Part shown: piece by piece, positions 26,470 through 36,457 of the stretch
Numbering within the stretch: position 1 is the first letter of the stretch
Layout: every line of letters begins with the position of its first letter
Assembly (NCBI RefSeq): GCF_963667045.1
Contig: NZ_OY762934.1
Coordinates: forward strand, 2,163,501-2,227,500
Length of the DNA stretch: 64,000 nt
Reading direction: 5' to 3'
DNA from: an uncultured Cohaesibacter sp.
GTDB taxonomy: Bacteria > Pseudomonadota > Alphaproteobacteria > Rhizobiales > Cohaesibacteraceae
Position numbers and translations under genes: made by a program
The notes under the pieces: generated by a model
The model's input: the letters and a program-made list of their open reading frames with translations, nothing else
Databases searched by the model: none
What the model was told of the DNA's origin: nothing

Positions 26470-27486
26470 ATGAAACGACTTCGAAGTATCACCGCGGCCG
26501 CCGTAATGGCCATGACCATGGGTTTCGCCGCCCCGGTAGCCGCCAAGGATATCATGCTGCTCAACGTCAGTTATGATCCGACCCGAGAGCTGTACAAGGA
26601 ATTCAACCAATATTTTTCGGAAAGCTGGAAGGCCAGCACCGGCGACAGCGTCACCATTCGCATGTCGCATGGCGGCTCCGGCAAACAGGCCCGGTCCGTG
26701 ATTGACGGGCTGGAAGCGGATGTCGTGACCCTCGCGCTGGAAGCGGACATCAACGCCATCGCTGAAAAGACGGGCAAGATCGCCACCAATTGGCGCGAAC
26801 GGCTGCCCAACAACAGCGCTCCCTATACATCCACCATCGTCTTTCTGGTTCGCAAGGGCAACCCCAAGGGCATTTTTGACTGGGCCGACCTAGTGCGCGA
26901 TGGCGTCGAGGTGATCACACCCAATCCGAAGACCTCCGGCGGCGCCCGCTGGAATTTTCTGGCTGCCTGGGCATGGGCGGAGCAGACCTACAACGGCGAC
27001 GCCGCAAAAGTCCGCACCTATGTTTCAGACCTGTTTGCCCATGTGCCGGTTCTGGACACCGGTGCCCGCGGTGCCACAACCACCTTCGTCCGTCGCGGCA
27101 TTGGCGATGTGCTGCTGGCATGGGAAAATGAAGCCTTTCTGGCGCTGGAGGAACTGGGGCCGGATTCTTTCGAGATCGTGGCACCCTCCATTTCCATCAA
27201 GGCCGAACCGCCTGTCGCCATGGTTGAGGGCAACACCGAGGCCAAGGGCACAAGCGCTCTGGCCCGCGCCTATCTCGATGCGCTCTATAGCGCCGAAGGC
27301 CAGCGCCTTGCTGCCAAACACTATTATCGCCCCTACAAGCCTGAACTTGCCGACAAGGAGGACATGAAGCGCTTCTCCGATCTGACGCTGGTCACCGTTG
27401 ATGATTTCGGCGGCTGGAAAAAGGCGCAGCCGGACTTCTTCGGCGACGGTGGCATTTTCGATCAGATCTACACACCGGGACACTGA
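26470..27486 (+). CDS. sbp: Periplasmic sulfate-binding protein
   Basis: This is the substrate-binding subunit of the sulfate/thiosulfate ABC importer, 338 residues with a signal peptide ending near residue 25. The family motifs [31 protein letters not shown] and [19 protein letters not shown] are all present. Sbp and CysP are hard to separate by eye. Its stop is one base from the cysT start, so the operon is tightly packed. Confidence 0.93.
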   Translation: MKRLRSITAAAVMAMTMGFAAPVAAKDIMLLNVSYDPTRELYKEFNQYFSESWKASTGDSVTIRMSHGGSGKQARSVIDGLEADVVTLALEADINAIAEKTGKIATNWRERLPNNSAPYTSTIVFLVRKGNPKGIFDWADLVRDGVEVITPNPKTSGGARWNFLAAWAWAEQTYNGDAAKVRTYVSDLFAHVPVLDTGARGATTTFVRRGIGDVLLAWENEAFLALEELGPDSFEIVAPSISIKAEPPVAMVEGNTEAKGTSALARAYLDALYSAEGQRLAAKHYYRPYKPELADKEDMKRFSDLTLVTVDDFGGWKKAQPDFFGDGGIFDQIYTPGH

Positions 27487-27487
27487 C

Positions 27488-28342
27488 ATGACTGCCACTG
27501 TTAGCAGTAGCAGATGGCGCTTCCGCGAGCCGGGCGTGATCCCCGGCTTTGGGCTGACATTCGGCTTTGCGGTCTGCTATCTCTCGCTGGTCATCCTGAT
27601 CCCGCTTTCGGGACTGGTCTGGCGCTCATCAACCCTCGGCTGGCAGGATTTCTGGTCACTGGCCTGCGACCCGCGCACCCTGTCGGCCCTCAAGGTCAGC
27701 TTTGGCAGCGCCCTGCTGGCGGCCCTCATCAATTCGGTCTTCGGGCTGGTGGTGGCCTGGGTGCTGGTACGCTATCGCTTCCCAGGTCGCAGGATTGTCG
27801 ATGCGGTGGTCGATCTGCCCTTCGCCCTGCCGACCGCTGTGGCTGGCATTGCGCTGGCCACACTTTATGCTCCGAACGGCATCATCGGGGCGCAGCTTGC
27901 CGGGCTGGGTTTCAAGGTTGCCTTCACCCCCGCAGGGATCGTGGTCGCACTCGTCTTCGTCGGTCTGCCATTCATCGTGCGCACGGTTCAGCCGGTGCTG
28001 GCTGATGTGGACCGGGAAGTGGAAGAAGCGGCTGCGACCCTCGGCGCCTCCCGGCTGAAAATTGTGGTACGGGTGCTGCTGCCCGGCCTGCTCCCGGCCA
28101 TTCTCACCGGCTTTGCCATGGCGCTGGCCCGGGGCATCGGCGAATATGGCTCGGTGATCTTCATAGCCGGCAACATTCCCTATGTCTCGGAGATTGCGCC
28201 GCTGCTGATCGTCATCCGGCTTGAGGAATTCAACTATGCCGCCGCCACCGCCGTGGGTGTGGTCATGTTGTCTATCTCGTTCCTGATGCTGCTGCTGATC
28301 AACCTCATCCAGAGCTGGAGCCGAAGGAGATACGGATCATGA
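27488..28342 (+). CDS. cysT: Sulfate ABC transporter permease CysT
   Basis: This inner membrane permease has 284 residues and about six hydrophobic helices. The ABC permease EAA loop reads [15 protein letters not shown], followed by [17 protein letters not shown], which is specific for CysT/CysU. ATG 27488 follows the sbp stop immediately; the longer open frame from 27398 is a shadow of sbp. It overlaps cysW by 4 bases. Confidence 0.93.
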   Translation: MTATVSSSRWRFREPGVIPGFGLTFGFAVCYLSLVILIPLSGLVWRSSTLGWQDFWSLACDPRTLSALKVSFGSALLAALINSVFGLVVAWVLVRYRFPGRRIVDAVVDLPFALPTAVAGIALATLYAPNGIIGAQLAGLGFKVAFTPAGIVVALVFVGLPFIVRTVQPVLADVDREVEEAAATLGASRLKIVVRVLLPGLLPAILTGFAMALARGIGEYGSVIFIAGNIPYVSEIAPLLIVIRLEEFNYAAATAVGVVMLSISFLMLLLINLIQSWSRRRYGS

Positions 28343-29175
28343 CCGACCATGCCATCATGCTGCGCTCGGCCCTCACCGAGACGCCAACCGTCCGGCGCTG
28401 GCTTATTGCGGTTGCGCTACTGTTTCTGGCCTTCTTTCTGTTCCTGCCGCTGTTTGCGGTCTTCTCCGAAGCCTTCCGCAACGGCGTCGGGGCCTGGTGG
28501 CAAGCAATCATCGAGCCGGATGCTCTGGCGGCCATCCGCCTGACACTGCTTGTCGCGGCCATAGCGGTGCCGCTCAACATGGTGTTCGGCATCGCCGCCG
28601 CCTGGGCGATTGCCAAGTTCGAGTTTCGCGGCAAGGCTTTCCTCATCACCCTCATCGACCTGCCCTTCTCGGTTTCGCCGGTCATTTCCGGGCTGGTCTA
28701 TGTGCTGCTGTTCGGGTCAGGGTCACTGCTGGGGCCATGGCTGAAGAGCTATGGCATCGAGATCCTGTTTGCGGTACCGGGGATCGTGCTGGCCACGATC
28801 TTCGTGACCTTCCCCTTCGTTGCGCGCGAGCTCATTCCTGTGATGCAGGATCAGGGCACAAGTGACGAGGAGGCCGCGCTCAGCCTCGGGGCGAGCGGCT
28901 GGCAGACCTTCCGTCATGTCACGCTGCCCAACATCCGCTGGGGTCTGCTCTATGGCGTCCTGCTCTGCAACGCCCGCGCGATGGGGGAATTCGGGGCGGT
29001 TTCCGTTGTCTCCGGTCATATTCGCGGCCTCACCGACACCATGCCGCTGCATATCGAAATTCTCTACAACGAATACAACTTTGCCGCCGCCTTTGCCGTG
29101 GCCTCGCTGCTGGTGGGGCTCGCTCTTGTCACCCTTGTTCTGAAAACAGCAATCGAGCTTCGGTTTGCCGATTGA
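28339..29175 (+). CDS. cysW: Sulfate ABC transporter permease CysW
   Basis: This is the second inner membrane permease, 278 residues, pairing with CysT. The EAA loop is [15 protein letters not shown], and [16 protein letters not shown] is the CysW signature. AAGGAG lies shortly before ATG 28339. It overlaps the cysT stop, as in most cys operons. Confidence 0.93.
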   Translation: MTDHAIMLRSALTETPTVRRWLIAVALLFLAFFLFLPLFAVFSEAFRNGVGAWWQAIIEPDALAAIRLTLLVAAIAVPLNMVFGIAAAWAIAKFEFRGKAFLITLIDLPFSVSPVISGLVYVLLFGSGSLLGPWLKSYGIEILFAVPGIVLATIFVTFPFVARELIPVMQDQGTSDEEAALSLGASGWQTFRHVTLPNIRWGLLYGVLLCNARAMGEFGAVSVVSGHIRGLTDTMPLHIEILYNEYNFAAAFAVASLLVGLALVTLVLKTAIELRFAD

Positions 29176-29214
29176 TCACCAACTGCCTCAAGGCATTGCG
29201 AGAGGAGGTCTGTC

Positions 29215-30348
29215 ATGGATCTTGGAATTCAAAATGTGAGCAAGGCGTTTGGCGCCACGGCTGCTCTGAGAGACGTGTCCCTTTCCATCGAAACCGGGGA
29301 ACTGGTTGCTCTGCTCGGCCCGTCCGGCTCGGGCAAGACCACACTGTTGCGGCTGATTGCCGGGCTGGAGACGCCTTCAGCCGGTGCGGTGTTCTTTGGC
29401 GACGAGGAGGCTTCGCGCAGAAGTGTTCAGGAACGGCAGGTCGGGTTTGTCTTCCAGCATTATGCCCTGTTCCGGCACATGACCGTGCTGGAGAATGTGG
29501 CCTTCGGCCTGACCATCCGGCCCCGCCACAGCCGTCCTTCGAAACAGGAAATCGAGATGCGGGCGCTGGAGCTAATCTCCCTTGTCCAGCTTTCCGGTCT
29601 TGAACGCCGCTACCCGCAACAATTGTCCGGCGGCCAGCGCCAACGGGTCGCCCTTGCCCGTGCCATGGCCATCGAACCCAAGGTGCTGTTGCTCGACGAA
29701 CCCTTCGGGGCGCTGGATGCACGGGTGCGCAAGGACTTGCGCCACTGGCTGCTCGAAATTCATGAGCGGACCCGTTACACCACACTCTTCGTCACCCACG
29801 ATCAGGAAGAAGCGCTGGAACTGGCGGACAGGGTGGTGGTGATGAATGACGGCCAGATCGTGCAGATCGGCACCCCGGACGAGGTCTATGATCACCCCGC
29901 TGTGCCGTTTGTTCACCGCTTTATTGGGGAATCGTCCGAGTTGCCGGTGCGGGTGGAAAATGGCCAGATCTGGTTTGACGACTGCCCGACGGGCCTTGCC
30001 AGTGACAGGGCAGGTTCAGGCCTGCTGTTCTTCCGTCCGCATCAGGTCGAGATCGCCCCGGAGGGCAGCCGATGCCTTGAGGCCCGGGTGATCGGCAGCA
30101 GAAGGCTGGCCGGAAACCGCCGTCTGGAACTGTCGGTCGGGCTGTCCAACCGTCATGTGGAGATTGACGTGCCGCTTGAGCACCCCGTTGCCCAGAAAAA
30201 GGTTGTCTTCTTCCGGCCAAAGGTCTGGACCCTGTTCCCGACAAGCGGCGGGGAGAAGGTTCGCCCGGAAACAGTCGGGGCCAAGCTCGTCTTCCCGCGG
30301 TCAGCGGCTGGCGGTGCTCTGCGACACTATGAGCCTTCTGTTTCATAA
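29215..30348 (+). CDS. cysA: Sulfate ABC transporter ATP-binding protein CysA
   Basis: This 377-residue ATPase drives sulfate import. Walker A is GPSGSGKTT, the signature is [14 protein letters not shown], Walker B is [12 protein letters not shown], and the switch histidine sits in FVTHDQEEA. The C-terminal 130 residues form a TOBE-like regulatory domain ([13 protein letters not shown]). AGGAGG precedes ATG 29215. Confidence 0.94.
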   Translation: MDLGIQNVSKAFGATAALRDVSLSIETGELVALLGPSGSGKTTLLRLIAGLETPSAGAVFFGDEEASRRSVQERQVGFVFQHYALFRHMTVLENVAFGLTIRPRHSRPSKQEIEMRALELISLVQLSGLERRYPQQLSGGQRQRVALARAMAIEPKVLLLDEPFGALDARVRKDLRHWLLEIHERTRYTTLFVTHDQEEALELADRVVVMNDGQIVQIGTPDEVYDHPAVPFVHRFIGESSELPVRVENGQIWFDDCPTGLASDRAGSGLLFFRPHQVEIAPEGSRCLEARVIGSRRLAGNRRLELSVGLSNRHVEIDVPLEHPVAQKKVVFFRPKVWTLFPTSGGEKVRPETVGAKLVFPRSAAGGALRHYEPSVS

Positions 30349-30380
30349 GGCTCGAACTTTCGCTGCCAATCCATTAAGCT

Positions 30381-30417
30381 CGACATGCCCGATCGCTTTT
30401 CTCTCCCGGGCATGTCG
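30381..30417. other. Hairpin between cysA and the SLC13-type gene
   Basis: CGACATGCCCG (30381-30391) pairs perfectly with CGGGCATGTCG (30407-30417). No T-run follows. It could stabilise the upstream mRNA or weaken read-through into the permease gene. Confidence 0.5.
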
Positions 30418-30437
30418 ATAGGAAAGATGCAACGAAG

Positions 30438-32201
30438 GTGTCTGTCGATCAGCTGCTCATTCTCGGACTGCTCATTTGTCTGCTCGTGCTGTTTGCGACA
30501 GACCGGTTTCGTGTCGAGATCGTCGCCTGTGCGGGCCTTGCTGCGGGTGTTCTGCTCGGGCTGGTGCCGTTTGACCGGGCCTTTTCCGGGCTGGCCAATC
30601 CGGCGGTCATCACGGTGCTTGAAATCCTGCTCATCGTCCAGGTGCTACAGACAAGCCGCCTGTTTGACGGGGTAGGCATTTTTCTGGGCCGTCACTTCCG
30701 CACCAGAGGTAGCATCATTCTGGCCGTCTGCGCTTCGGGCGCGGCCCTGTCGATGGTGATGAACAACATCGGTGCCTTTTCGCTGATGCTGCCAGTCGTC
30801 TTCTCGCTCAGCCGCCGAATGCATCTGGACCAGCGTCTGCTGGTGATGCCGCTTGCCTTTGCGACCCTCATCGGCGGCATGGGCACCGTGGTGGGCACGC
30901 CGCCCAATCTGGTGGTCAGTCAGGCACTGGAGAGTGCCACCGGCACCGGCTTTGCCTTTCTCGACTTCCTGCCCACGGGGCTGGCCATCGCCGCCGCCGG
31001 GCTTCTGGTGGTTGGCTGGTGGGCACCCCGCAAGCTCGGCGGCTACAGCGAAATTGACGGAGAGGAAGACAATTTCATCGGCCAGATGGTGGCAACCGAA
31101 GTCTTCGCCCCCCTTGCCAGCAAGGGGGGGACCACGCCGGAGACAATCGAGACCATGACCGGCGGCGTCATTTCGAGTGTCGAGCGGCAGGGGCGACGGC
31201 TGTTTCCCCTGCGTTCGGATACCCCGCTCTTAGCCGATGACCGCATTCTGCTCGTCGCCGATGGCACATTGCTCGGCGAGGCTTTTGCCGAGGGGCAACT
31301 GATACCAGCCCGCTCCCTCCATATGGGACATGCCAGTGCGTCTGGGTCAGACGTTATCAAGGCACAGGCGGTGGTCTTACCCTACAGTGTTTTGCAGGGA
31401 TCGGTCCTTGGCAACATTTCCGAATTTCCCGAGCAGTCTGTGCGCGTGATCGGGGTTTCCACCCAATCGCCGCGGCTGGAAGGCGGTCTGGACGAATTCC
31501 GCCTGTCGGTCGGCGATATCCTGCATCTTGAGGGCGAGGGGCAGGCTGTGCACGATGCGATCACCAACACGGGGCTTGTCGAAGTGACAACCAGCGGAAC
31601 CAGCTTTGCCACCTTCCAGCGCAGCATCCCTGCCCTTGTCTTCTTCATTGGCGGCCTGCTGGCCGCAGCCTTTGGCGGCATCCCGCCCGAAATCGCCTAC
31701 GGGCTGGTGCTGGTCTGCTATCTGCTGACCGGCGCGCTGGATCTGAGAGAAGCGCTGTCGCGGTTGAACTGGCCCATCATCCTGTTGCTGGTCGCGATGC
31801 TGCCCCTTGGTGGCGCGGTCGAGAGCACTGGCGCGGCAACGGCACTGGCCCATGGGCTGCTCGGTCTGCTGCCTGGCTCGTCTGCCGCCTTGCTGGCCTT
31901 CTTCATGCTGGGGCTTGCGGTACTCATCACGCCCTTCGTCAACAATGCGACGACCGCCGTGCTGCTGGCACCGCTTGCCATCGAGCTGTCACGGACGGCA
32001 GACGTGCCGCCGTCGCTGTTGCTGATGGCCGTGGCCATTGGCGCATCATGTGATTTCCTCACGCCGTTCGGGCATCACAACAACACGCTGGCCTATGCGC
32101 TCGGCCCCTATCGCTTCCGAGAGTTTTTTCTGGTCGGCTGGCCGGTCACCCTCACCACCATCCTCGTGGGAGGCATCGTCAGCCTCGCGGTCTGGGGCTA
32201 G
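30438..32201 (+). CDS. SLC13/DASS-type permease with TrkA-C domains
   Basis: This 587-residue inner membrane transporter has two blocks of helices (about 1-190 and 400-587). They flank a soluble centre that looks like two TrkA-C domains (DDRILLVADGTLL and VGDILHLEGEG). The motif MNNIGAFSLMLPV and the later VNNATTAVLLAPLA match the paired transport motifs of the family. The architecture is that of SAC1-type permeases, several of which carry sulfate or other anions. It starts at GTG 30438 and follows cysA on the same strand, which supports a sulfate or sulfur-anion substrate. That is inference. Confidence 0.85.
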   Translation: MSVDQLLILGLLICLLVLFATDRFRVEIVACAGLAAGVLLGLVPFDRAFSGLANPAVITVLEILLIVQVLQTSRLFDGVGIFLGRHFRTRGSIILAVCASGAALSMVMNNIGAFSLMLPVVFSLSRRMHLDQRLLVMPLAFATLIGGMGTVVGTPPNLVVSQALESATGTGFAFLDFLPTGLAIAAAGLLVVGWWAPRKLGGYSEIDGEEDNFIGQMVATEVFAPLASKGGTTPETIETMTGGVISSVERQGRRLFPLRSDTPLLADDRILLVADGTLLGEAFAEGQLIPARSLHMGHASASGSDVIKAQAVVLPYSVLQGSVLGNISEFPEQSVRVIGVSTQSPRLEGGLDEFRLSVGDILHLEGEGQAVHDAITNTGLVEVTTSGTSFATFQRSIPALVFFIGGLLAAAFGGIPPEIAYGLVLVCYLLTGALDLREALSRLNWPIILLLVAMLPLGGAVESTGAATALAHGLLGLLPGSSAALLAFFMLGLAVLITPFVNNATTAVLLAPLAIELSRTADVPPSLLLMAVAIGASCDFLTPFGHHNNTLAYALGPYRFREFFLVGWPVTLTTILVGGIVSLAVWG

Positions 32202-32259
32202 GTCTTGGGGCTGGGTTTGGGGCCAGGCCCGAGAGCCCTGCCCCTGATGCCGGAGGCTC

Positions 32260-34050
32260 CTAGAGGAAGAGATCGACCTTTTCGAACTTGGTCACATCGA
32301 TGATGCCCATGTCGGAAATGCGGATTTCCGGGATGACCACCAGCCCGAGCAGCGAATGCTGCATATAGGCATTGTTGAGGGTGCAACCGCAGGCCACCAT
32401 TGCTTCGACCATCTTCATCGCCTTGGCAGCAACGATCTCGGCCCGTTCAACGGACATCAGACCGGCAATGGCCAGTTCGACTGTTGCCAGTTCCTTGCCT
32501 TCGGAGAAGACCGTGACACCGCCACCGACGGCCCCAAGATGACTGGCGGCTGCCGCCATGTCTTCCTTGTTGGTGCCGACCACGATCATGTGATGGCTGT
32601 CGTGGGCCACGGTGGACGCCACTGCGCAAGGCTTGTTGTAACCGAAACCGGAAACGAAACCGTTGACCACACCGCCGGTCGCCCGATGGCGTTCGACGAG
32701 CGCGATCTGGCAGACATCGGCCTTGCCGTCCATCTGCACCAGACCATCTTCCACCGGCAGCGACGCTTCCAGTGCCTTGGTCGGGGCCTGATTCTCGATG
32801 ACACCGATCACCCGGGCACGAACCTCGTTGGCACCAGCTGGCGCCGGGATATCGAAATCGGCTGCGGTGAGCGTCTTGCCGAGCTTGACGGTATTGATGC
32901 AGAAGTCGGGATAGTTGACCGGCGGAATGTCGATCAGCAGCTCGCCATTCTCGGCAACCACCACGCCTTGCGCAATGACCGTCTCGATCGGCAGGCTTGG
33001 CAGATCCGAGGTCAGGATGATATCGGCCCGGCGGCCCGGCGTGATGGAACCGATGTCGCGGTCCATGCCGAAGTGCTGGGCTGTGTTGAGGGTTGCCATC
33101 TGGATGGCGGTGATGGGCTTCAGCCCTTGGGCAATGGCGTGGCGAACCACCCGGTTCATGTGGCCATCATTGACCAGCGTACCGGAGTGGCAATCATCGG
33201 TGCAAAGAATGAAACTGCGCGGATCGATCCCGTCCTCGGTGATGGCCTTGACCTGTTCGGCCACATCGTGCCAGGCCGAACCAAGGCGCAGCATCGGGCG
33301 CATACCCTGACGGGCGCGGGCGATGGCGTCTTCCTTGCGGGTGCCTTCGTGATCATCTGCCGGACCGCCAGCCACATAGCCATGGAACATGTGGCCCAGA
33401 TCGAGCGCAGGAAAATGGCCGCCGACGGTCTTGCCTGCGTCCTGTGTCGCAGCGATCTCGCCAAGCATCTTGGTGTCACCCATGGCAACGCCGGGGAAGT
33501 TCATCATCTCGCCCAGACCGCAGATCTGCGGCCAGGTCAGCGCTTCCCTGACATCCTCGACGGTGATTTCAGCCCCGGCATTTTCCAGCCCCGGAGCAGA
33601 CGGCACACAGGAAGGGACCTGAACCTGCACGTTGATGGGCAGGCTGGCCGCATCGTCATGCATGACGCGCACGCCCTTGAGCCCCAGAACGTTGGCAATT
33701 TCGTGCGGGTCAATGAACATCGATGTGGTGCCGTGGGGGATGACCGCGCGGGCAAACTCGCTGACGGTGATCATGCCGCTCTCCACATGCATGTGCGCAT
33801 CGCAGAGGCCGGGAACCATGTAGCGGCCGTTGGCTTCGATGACAGAGGTCTCCTCGCCGATGGTGTGGCTTGCGTCAACTCCGACATAGGCGATGCGACC
33901 GCCAGAAATGGCCACGTCAATGCCCGCGATGATTTCGCCCGTGTGGACATTGACCCATTGGCCATTGCGGACCACGCTGTCAGCACTTCGTCGTCCCATG
34001 GCCACGTCAACCAGTTGCGGTGCAAGTTCACTCCAGGATGGGATAGACAT
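32260..34050 (-). CDS. ade: Adenine deaminase
   Basis: Adenine deaminase converts adenine to hypoxanthine in purine salvage. The 596-residue protein has the amidohydrolase metal motif DAHMHVESGM near residue 85, FIDPHEIANV, and the C-terminal VASTVAHDSHHMIVVG and GGGVTVFSEGKELA, typical of AdeC-type enzymes. GGAG precedes ATG 34050 at six bases. It is read in the same direction as the sugar-acid operon upstream, but a hairpin and 320 bases separate them. Confidence 0.93.
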   Translation of the reverse strand: MSIPSWSELAPQLVDVAMGRRSADSVVRNGQWVNVHTGEIIAGIDVAISGGRIAYVGVDASHTIGEETSVIEANGRYMVPGLCDAHMHVESGMITVSEFARAVIPHGTTSMFIDPHEIANVLGLKGVRVMHDDAASLPINVQVQVPSCVPSAPGLENAGAEITVEDVREALTWPQICGLGEMMNFPGVAMGDTKMLGEIAATQDAGKTVGGHFPALDLGHMFHGYVAGGPADDHEGTRKEDAIARARQGMRPMLRLGSAWHDVAEQVKAITEDGIDPRSFILCTDDCHSGTLVNDGHMNRVVRHAIAQGLKPITAIQMATLNTAQHFGMDRDIGSITPGRRADIILTSDLPSLPIETVIAQGVVVAENGELLIDIPPVNYPDFCINTVKLGKTLTAADFDIPAPAGANEVRARVIGVIENQAPTKALEASLPVEDGLVQMDGKADVCQIALVERHRATGGVVNGFVSGFGYNKPCAVASTVAHDSHHMIVVGTNKEDMAAAASHLGAVGGGVTVFSEGKELATVELAIAGLMSVERAEIVAAKAMKMVEAMVACGCTLNNAYMQHSLLGLVVIPEIRISDMGIIDVTKFEKVDLFL

Positions 34051-34168
34051 CGAGATCTCCGAATTCAGTGTTACGCAATGGCGCGGTCAGATCGAGCCGC
34101 CTTTTGGCAAGCGGAGCGCCATGAAAAAGAAAAGCATTGAGGGTGTATCTGGGTCGACAGGTTTAGCA

Positions 34169-34176
34169 GGTATACC
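34169..34176. promoter_or_regulatory. GGTATACC palindrome upstream of ade
   Basis: This perfect 8-base palindrome lies 119 bases before the ade start. It resembles the core of sites at 44068-44079 and 47770-47786 and might be bound by the FCD-GntR regulator. It is short, so confidence is low. Confidence 0.25.
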
Positions 34177-34259
34177 GGGTCTGTCAAGGCGTGCCCGGGT
34201 GGGAAGCCCTGCCTCAAAGCCACCTCGTGACCATCATCATGCAAGCACCATAAACATAA

Positions 34260-34291
34260 GAGAACGCCAGAGGCTTGTCTCTGGCGTTCTC
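34260..34291 (-). terminator. Probable terminator of the sugar-acid operon
   Basis: A 13-base perfect stem (34260-34272 with 34279-34291) around a six-base loop lies 80 bases after the fucD stop. On the minus strand a T-rich tail follows, though it is interrupted. No gene is seen in the 320-base gap from 34051 to 34370. Confidence 0.65.
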
Positions 34292-34370
34292 CTTGATTCA
34301 TCCTGTTTCATCCATGACACGTGTCAGGGCCGCAAACCGGCCAGCTGTCAGTATACTGCCATCAACAGAG

Positions 34371-35681
34371 CTACTGATAGTCAGCCCATTCCACGCCATC
34401 AGGGAAGGCAAACCGTTCCTGGGACTCGGCCTTGAGGGTTGCGCCATAGCCGGGCATGGTGCCCGGATAGTAGCGACCGCGCTTGACCGTCAGTGGCTCC
34501 TCGAAATTCTCGTGCAGGTGATCGACATATTCGAGCACCCGGTTTTCGAGATTGCCAGCGACTGCAATATAGTCGAACAGCACGATGTTGAGCGAATACT
34601 GGCAGAGCCCTACCCCACCGCCATGCGGGCAGACGGGGATGTCGTATTTCGCCGCCATCAGCAGCACGGCCAACACTTCGTTGACGCCGCCGAGACGGGC
34701 CGGGTCGAGCTGGCAGAAATCGAAGGCTTCTGCCTGGAAGAACTGCTTGAACATGACCCGGTTATGGGCATGTTCGCCAGTTGCCACACCGATCGTGCCG
34801 ATCTGCTCGCGGATCGCCCGATGGCCCAGAATATCGTCCGGGTTGGTGGGTTCCTCGATCCAGAGCGGATCAAACTCGGCCAGGCGACGCATGTTGGCAA
34901 CAGCTTCCTCGACACCCCAGATCTGATTGGCATCCATCATCAGATGACGATCCCAGCCCAGTTCCTCGCGCAGGATACGGGCACGTTGAACGTCCTGTTC
35001 GATGTCGGCTCCAACCTTCTGCTTGAGGTGGGTCCAGCCGCCTTCAACCGCTTCGCGCGCCAGACGACGCATTTTCTCTTCCGAGTAGCCCAGCCAGCCA
35101 GCAGCAGTGGAGTAGGCCGGAAAGCCCTTTTCAAACATTTCAGCTTCGCGGGCTGCCTTGCCGGCTTCCTTGCGCTTGAGCAGAGCCAGAGCCTCGTAAG
35201 GGGTGATGGCGTCTTCGATGTAGGTGAAGTCGATGCAACGCACCAACTCTTCCGGCGTCATGTCGGCCAGCAATTTCCAGACAGGCTTGCCAACCGATTT
35301 GGCCCAGAGGTCCCACAGGGCATTGACCAGCGCGGCGGTTGCCAGATGGACAAGACCCTTCTCAGGGCCAAGCCAGCGCAGCTGGGAGTCGCCAGCCACC
35401 AGCTTGTGCCAGAAGCGACCGAAGTCGGAAGTGATGTCATCAAGGGACTGACCAATGACGAAAGTCTCGGCCAGCGTCCGGGCGGCGGCAACAACCAGAT
35501 CGTTGCCGCGACCGTTGGTGAAGGTCAAACCATGGCCGGTCAGCGTTTCGCCCTGATCTGTCTTGAGGATGACATAGGTGGTCGAATAGTCCGGCGCCTC
35601 GTTCATTGCGTCCGAACCATCCAGATTGCGGGAGGTGGGGAAGCGAATGTCTTTTACAACAACATCAGTAATCATGACCAT
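34371..35681 (-). CDS. L-fuconate dehydratase-type enolase superfamily enzyme
   Basis: This enzyme dehydrates a sugar acid, probably L-fuconate or a stereochemically similar acid, to the 2-keto-3-deoxy acid. The 436-residue protein matches Xanthomonas L-fuconate dehydratase in the N-terminal FPTSRNLDGSDAMN and QLRWLGPEKGLVHLA. It has the mandelate-racemase-type K-x-K (LKQKVG), metal ligands in MMDANQIW, WIEEPT and ATGEHAHN, and the catalytic histidine in PHGGGVGLC. ATG 35681 has AAGGAG eight bases upstream. It is the last gene of the operon, 55 bases after dgoA. A related substrate such as L-galactonate or D-arabinonate cannot be excluded. Confidence 0.88.
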   Translation of the reverse strand: MVMITDVVVKDIRFPTSRNLDGSDAMNEAPDYSTTYVILKTDQGETLTGHGLTFTNGRGNDLVVAAARTLAETFVIGQSLDDITSDFGRFWHKLVAGDSQLRWLGPEKGLVHLATAALVNALWDLWAKSVGKPVWKLLADMTPEELVRCIDFTYIEDAITPYEALALLKRKEAGKAAREAEMFEKGFPAYSTAAGWLGYSEEKMRRLAREAVEGGWTHLKQKVGADIEQDVQRARILREELGWDRHLMMDANQIWGVEEAVANMRRLAEFDPLWIEEPTNPDDILGHRAIREQIGTIGVATGEHAHNRVMFKQFFQAEAFDFCQLDPARLGGVNEVLAVLLMAAKYDIPVCPHGGGVGLCQYSLNIVLFDYIAVAGNLENRVLEYVDHLHENFEEPLTVKRGRYYPGTMPGYGATLKAESQERFAFPDGVEWADYQ

Positions 35682-35742
35682 GAGCAATACTCCTTTTCGG
35701 TCTGACCGTCCGTTTCGGGCTGAATTTGATTAAGCGGCAGAT

Positions 35743-36375
35743 TCATGCCTTGGCCTTGTGCGCCTCCAGCGCCTTGATGAATGCGGCGGCGTTTACGGCC
35801 ACTTCGTCCGCAGACATGCCAGCCTTGTAAAGCGCGCCGCCCAACCCGAAGCCTGCCGCCCCTGCTGCCCAGTAGCCATCCATGGTTTCGGGGGAAATTC
35901 CGCCGACGGGGAGGATCCGGGTGGACTTCGGCAGAATAGCCATCATGGCTTTTACGACAGCAGGAGCGGCAATCTCTGCGGGGAACAACTTGAGGGCGTC
36001 GGCGCCAGCCTTCAGCGCAGCAAAGGCCTCGGTCGGCGTCACGACGCCGGGCACACAGGAAAGACCCAGAGACTTGGCATGCGCGATCACCTCGATGTCG
36101 CTGTGCGGCATGACAATCAGCTTGCCACCAGCGGCGGCAACACCTTCAACAGCCTCGGTGCTGAGAACCGTGCCCGCCCCGATCAGAGCACGCCGGCCCA
36201 AGCTTTCCTGCAAGATGGAAATGCTTTCGAACGGGCGGGGTGAATTGAGCGGCACTTCAATGATGCTGAACCCGGAATCAACCAGAACCTGACCGATTCC
36301 AAGTACTTCTTCAGGGGTCACACCGCGCAGAATGGCGACAAGGGGACACTGCCCGACAAACTTTTCAAAGTCCAT
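35743..36375 (-). CDS. dgoA: 2-dehydro-3-deoxy-6-phosphogalactonate aldolase
   Basis: This class I aldolase cleaves KDPGal to pyruvate and glyceraldehyde 3-phosphate. The 210-residue protein has CPLVAILRGVTPEE, GAGTVLS, the Schiff-base lysine in ALKLFPAE, and PVGGISPETM. DgoK in the same operon supports KDPGal over KDPG as substrate. It is separated from dctM by an 82-base gap with a perfect hairpin. Confidence 0.88.
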   Translation of the reverse strand: MDFEKFVGQCPLVAILRGVTPEEVLGIGQVLVDSGFSIIEVPLNSPRPFESISILQESLGRRALIGAGTVLSTEAVEGVAAAGGKLIVMPHSDIEVIAHAKSLGLSCVPGVVTPTEAFAALKAGADALKLFPAEIAAPAVVKAMMAILPKSTRILPVGGISPETMDGYWAAGAAGFGLGGALYKAGMSADEVAVNAAAFIKALEAHKAKA

Positions 36376-36422
36376 GGCTCACACTTTCACAATGCAGGAG
36401 AGAAACAGAAAAAGAAGGGGTA

Positions 36423-36451
36423 GAGCCCACTCCGCAGGATGGAGTGGGCTC
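36423..36451. other. Intercistronic hairpin between dctM and dgoA
   Basis: GAGCCCACTCC (36423-36433) pairs perfectly with GGAGTGGGCTC (36441-36451) around a seven-base loop, inside an otherwise continuous operon. The minus-strand downstream tail is pyrimidine-rich with broken T-runs. Partial termination or mRNA processing would let transport genes be expressed more than the distal enzymes. Confidence 0.55.
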
Positions 36452-36457
36452 CGGGTT

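Noticed and set aside
32356-34140. A 594-codon plus-strand open frame
   Set aside because: It is antisense to adenine deaminase, which is clearly coding.
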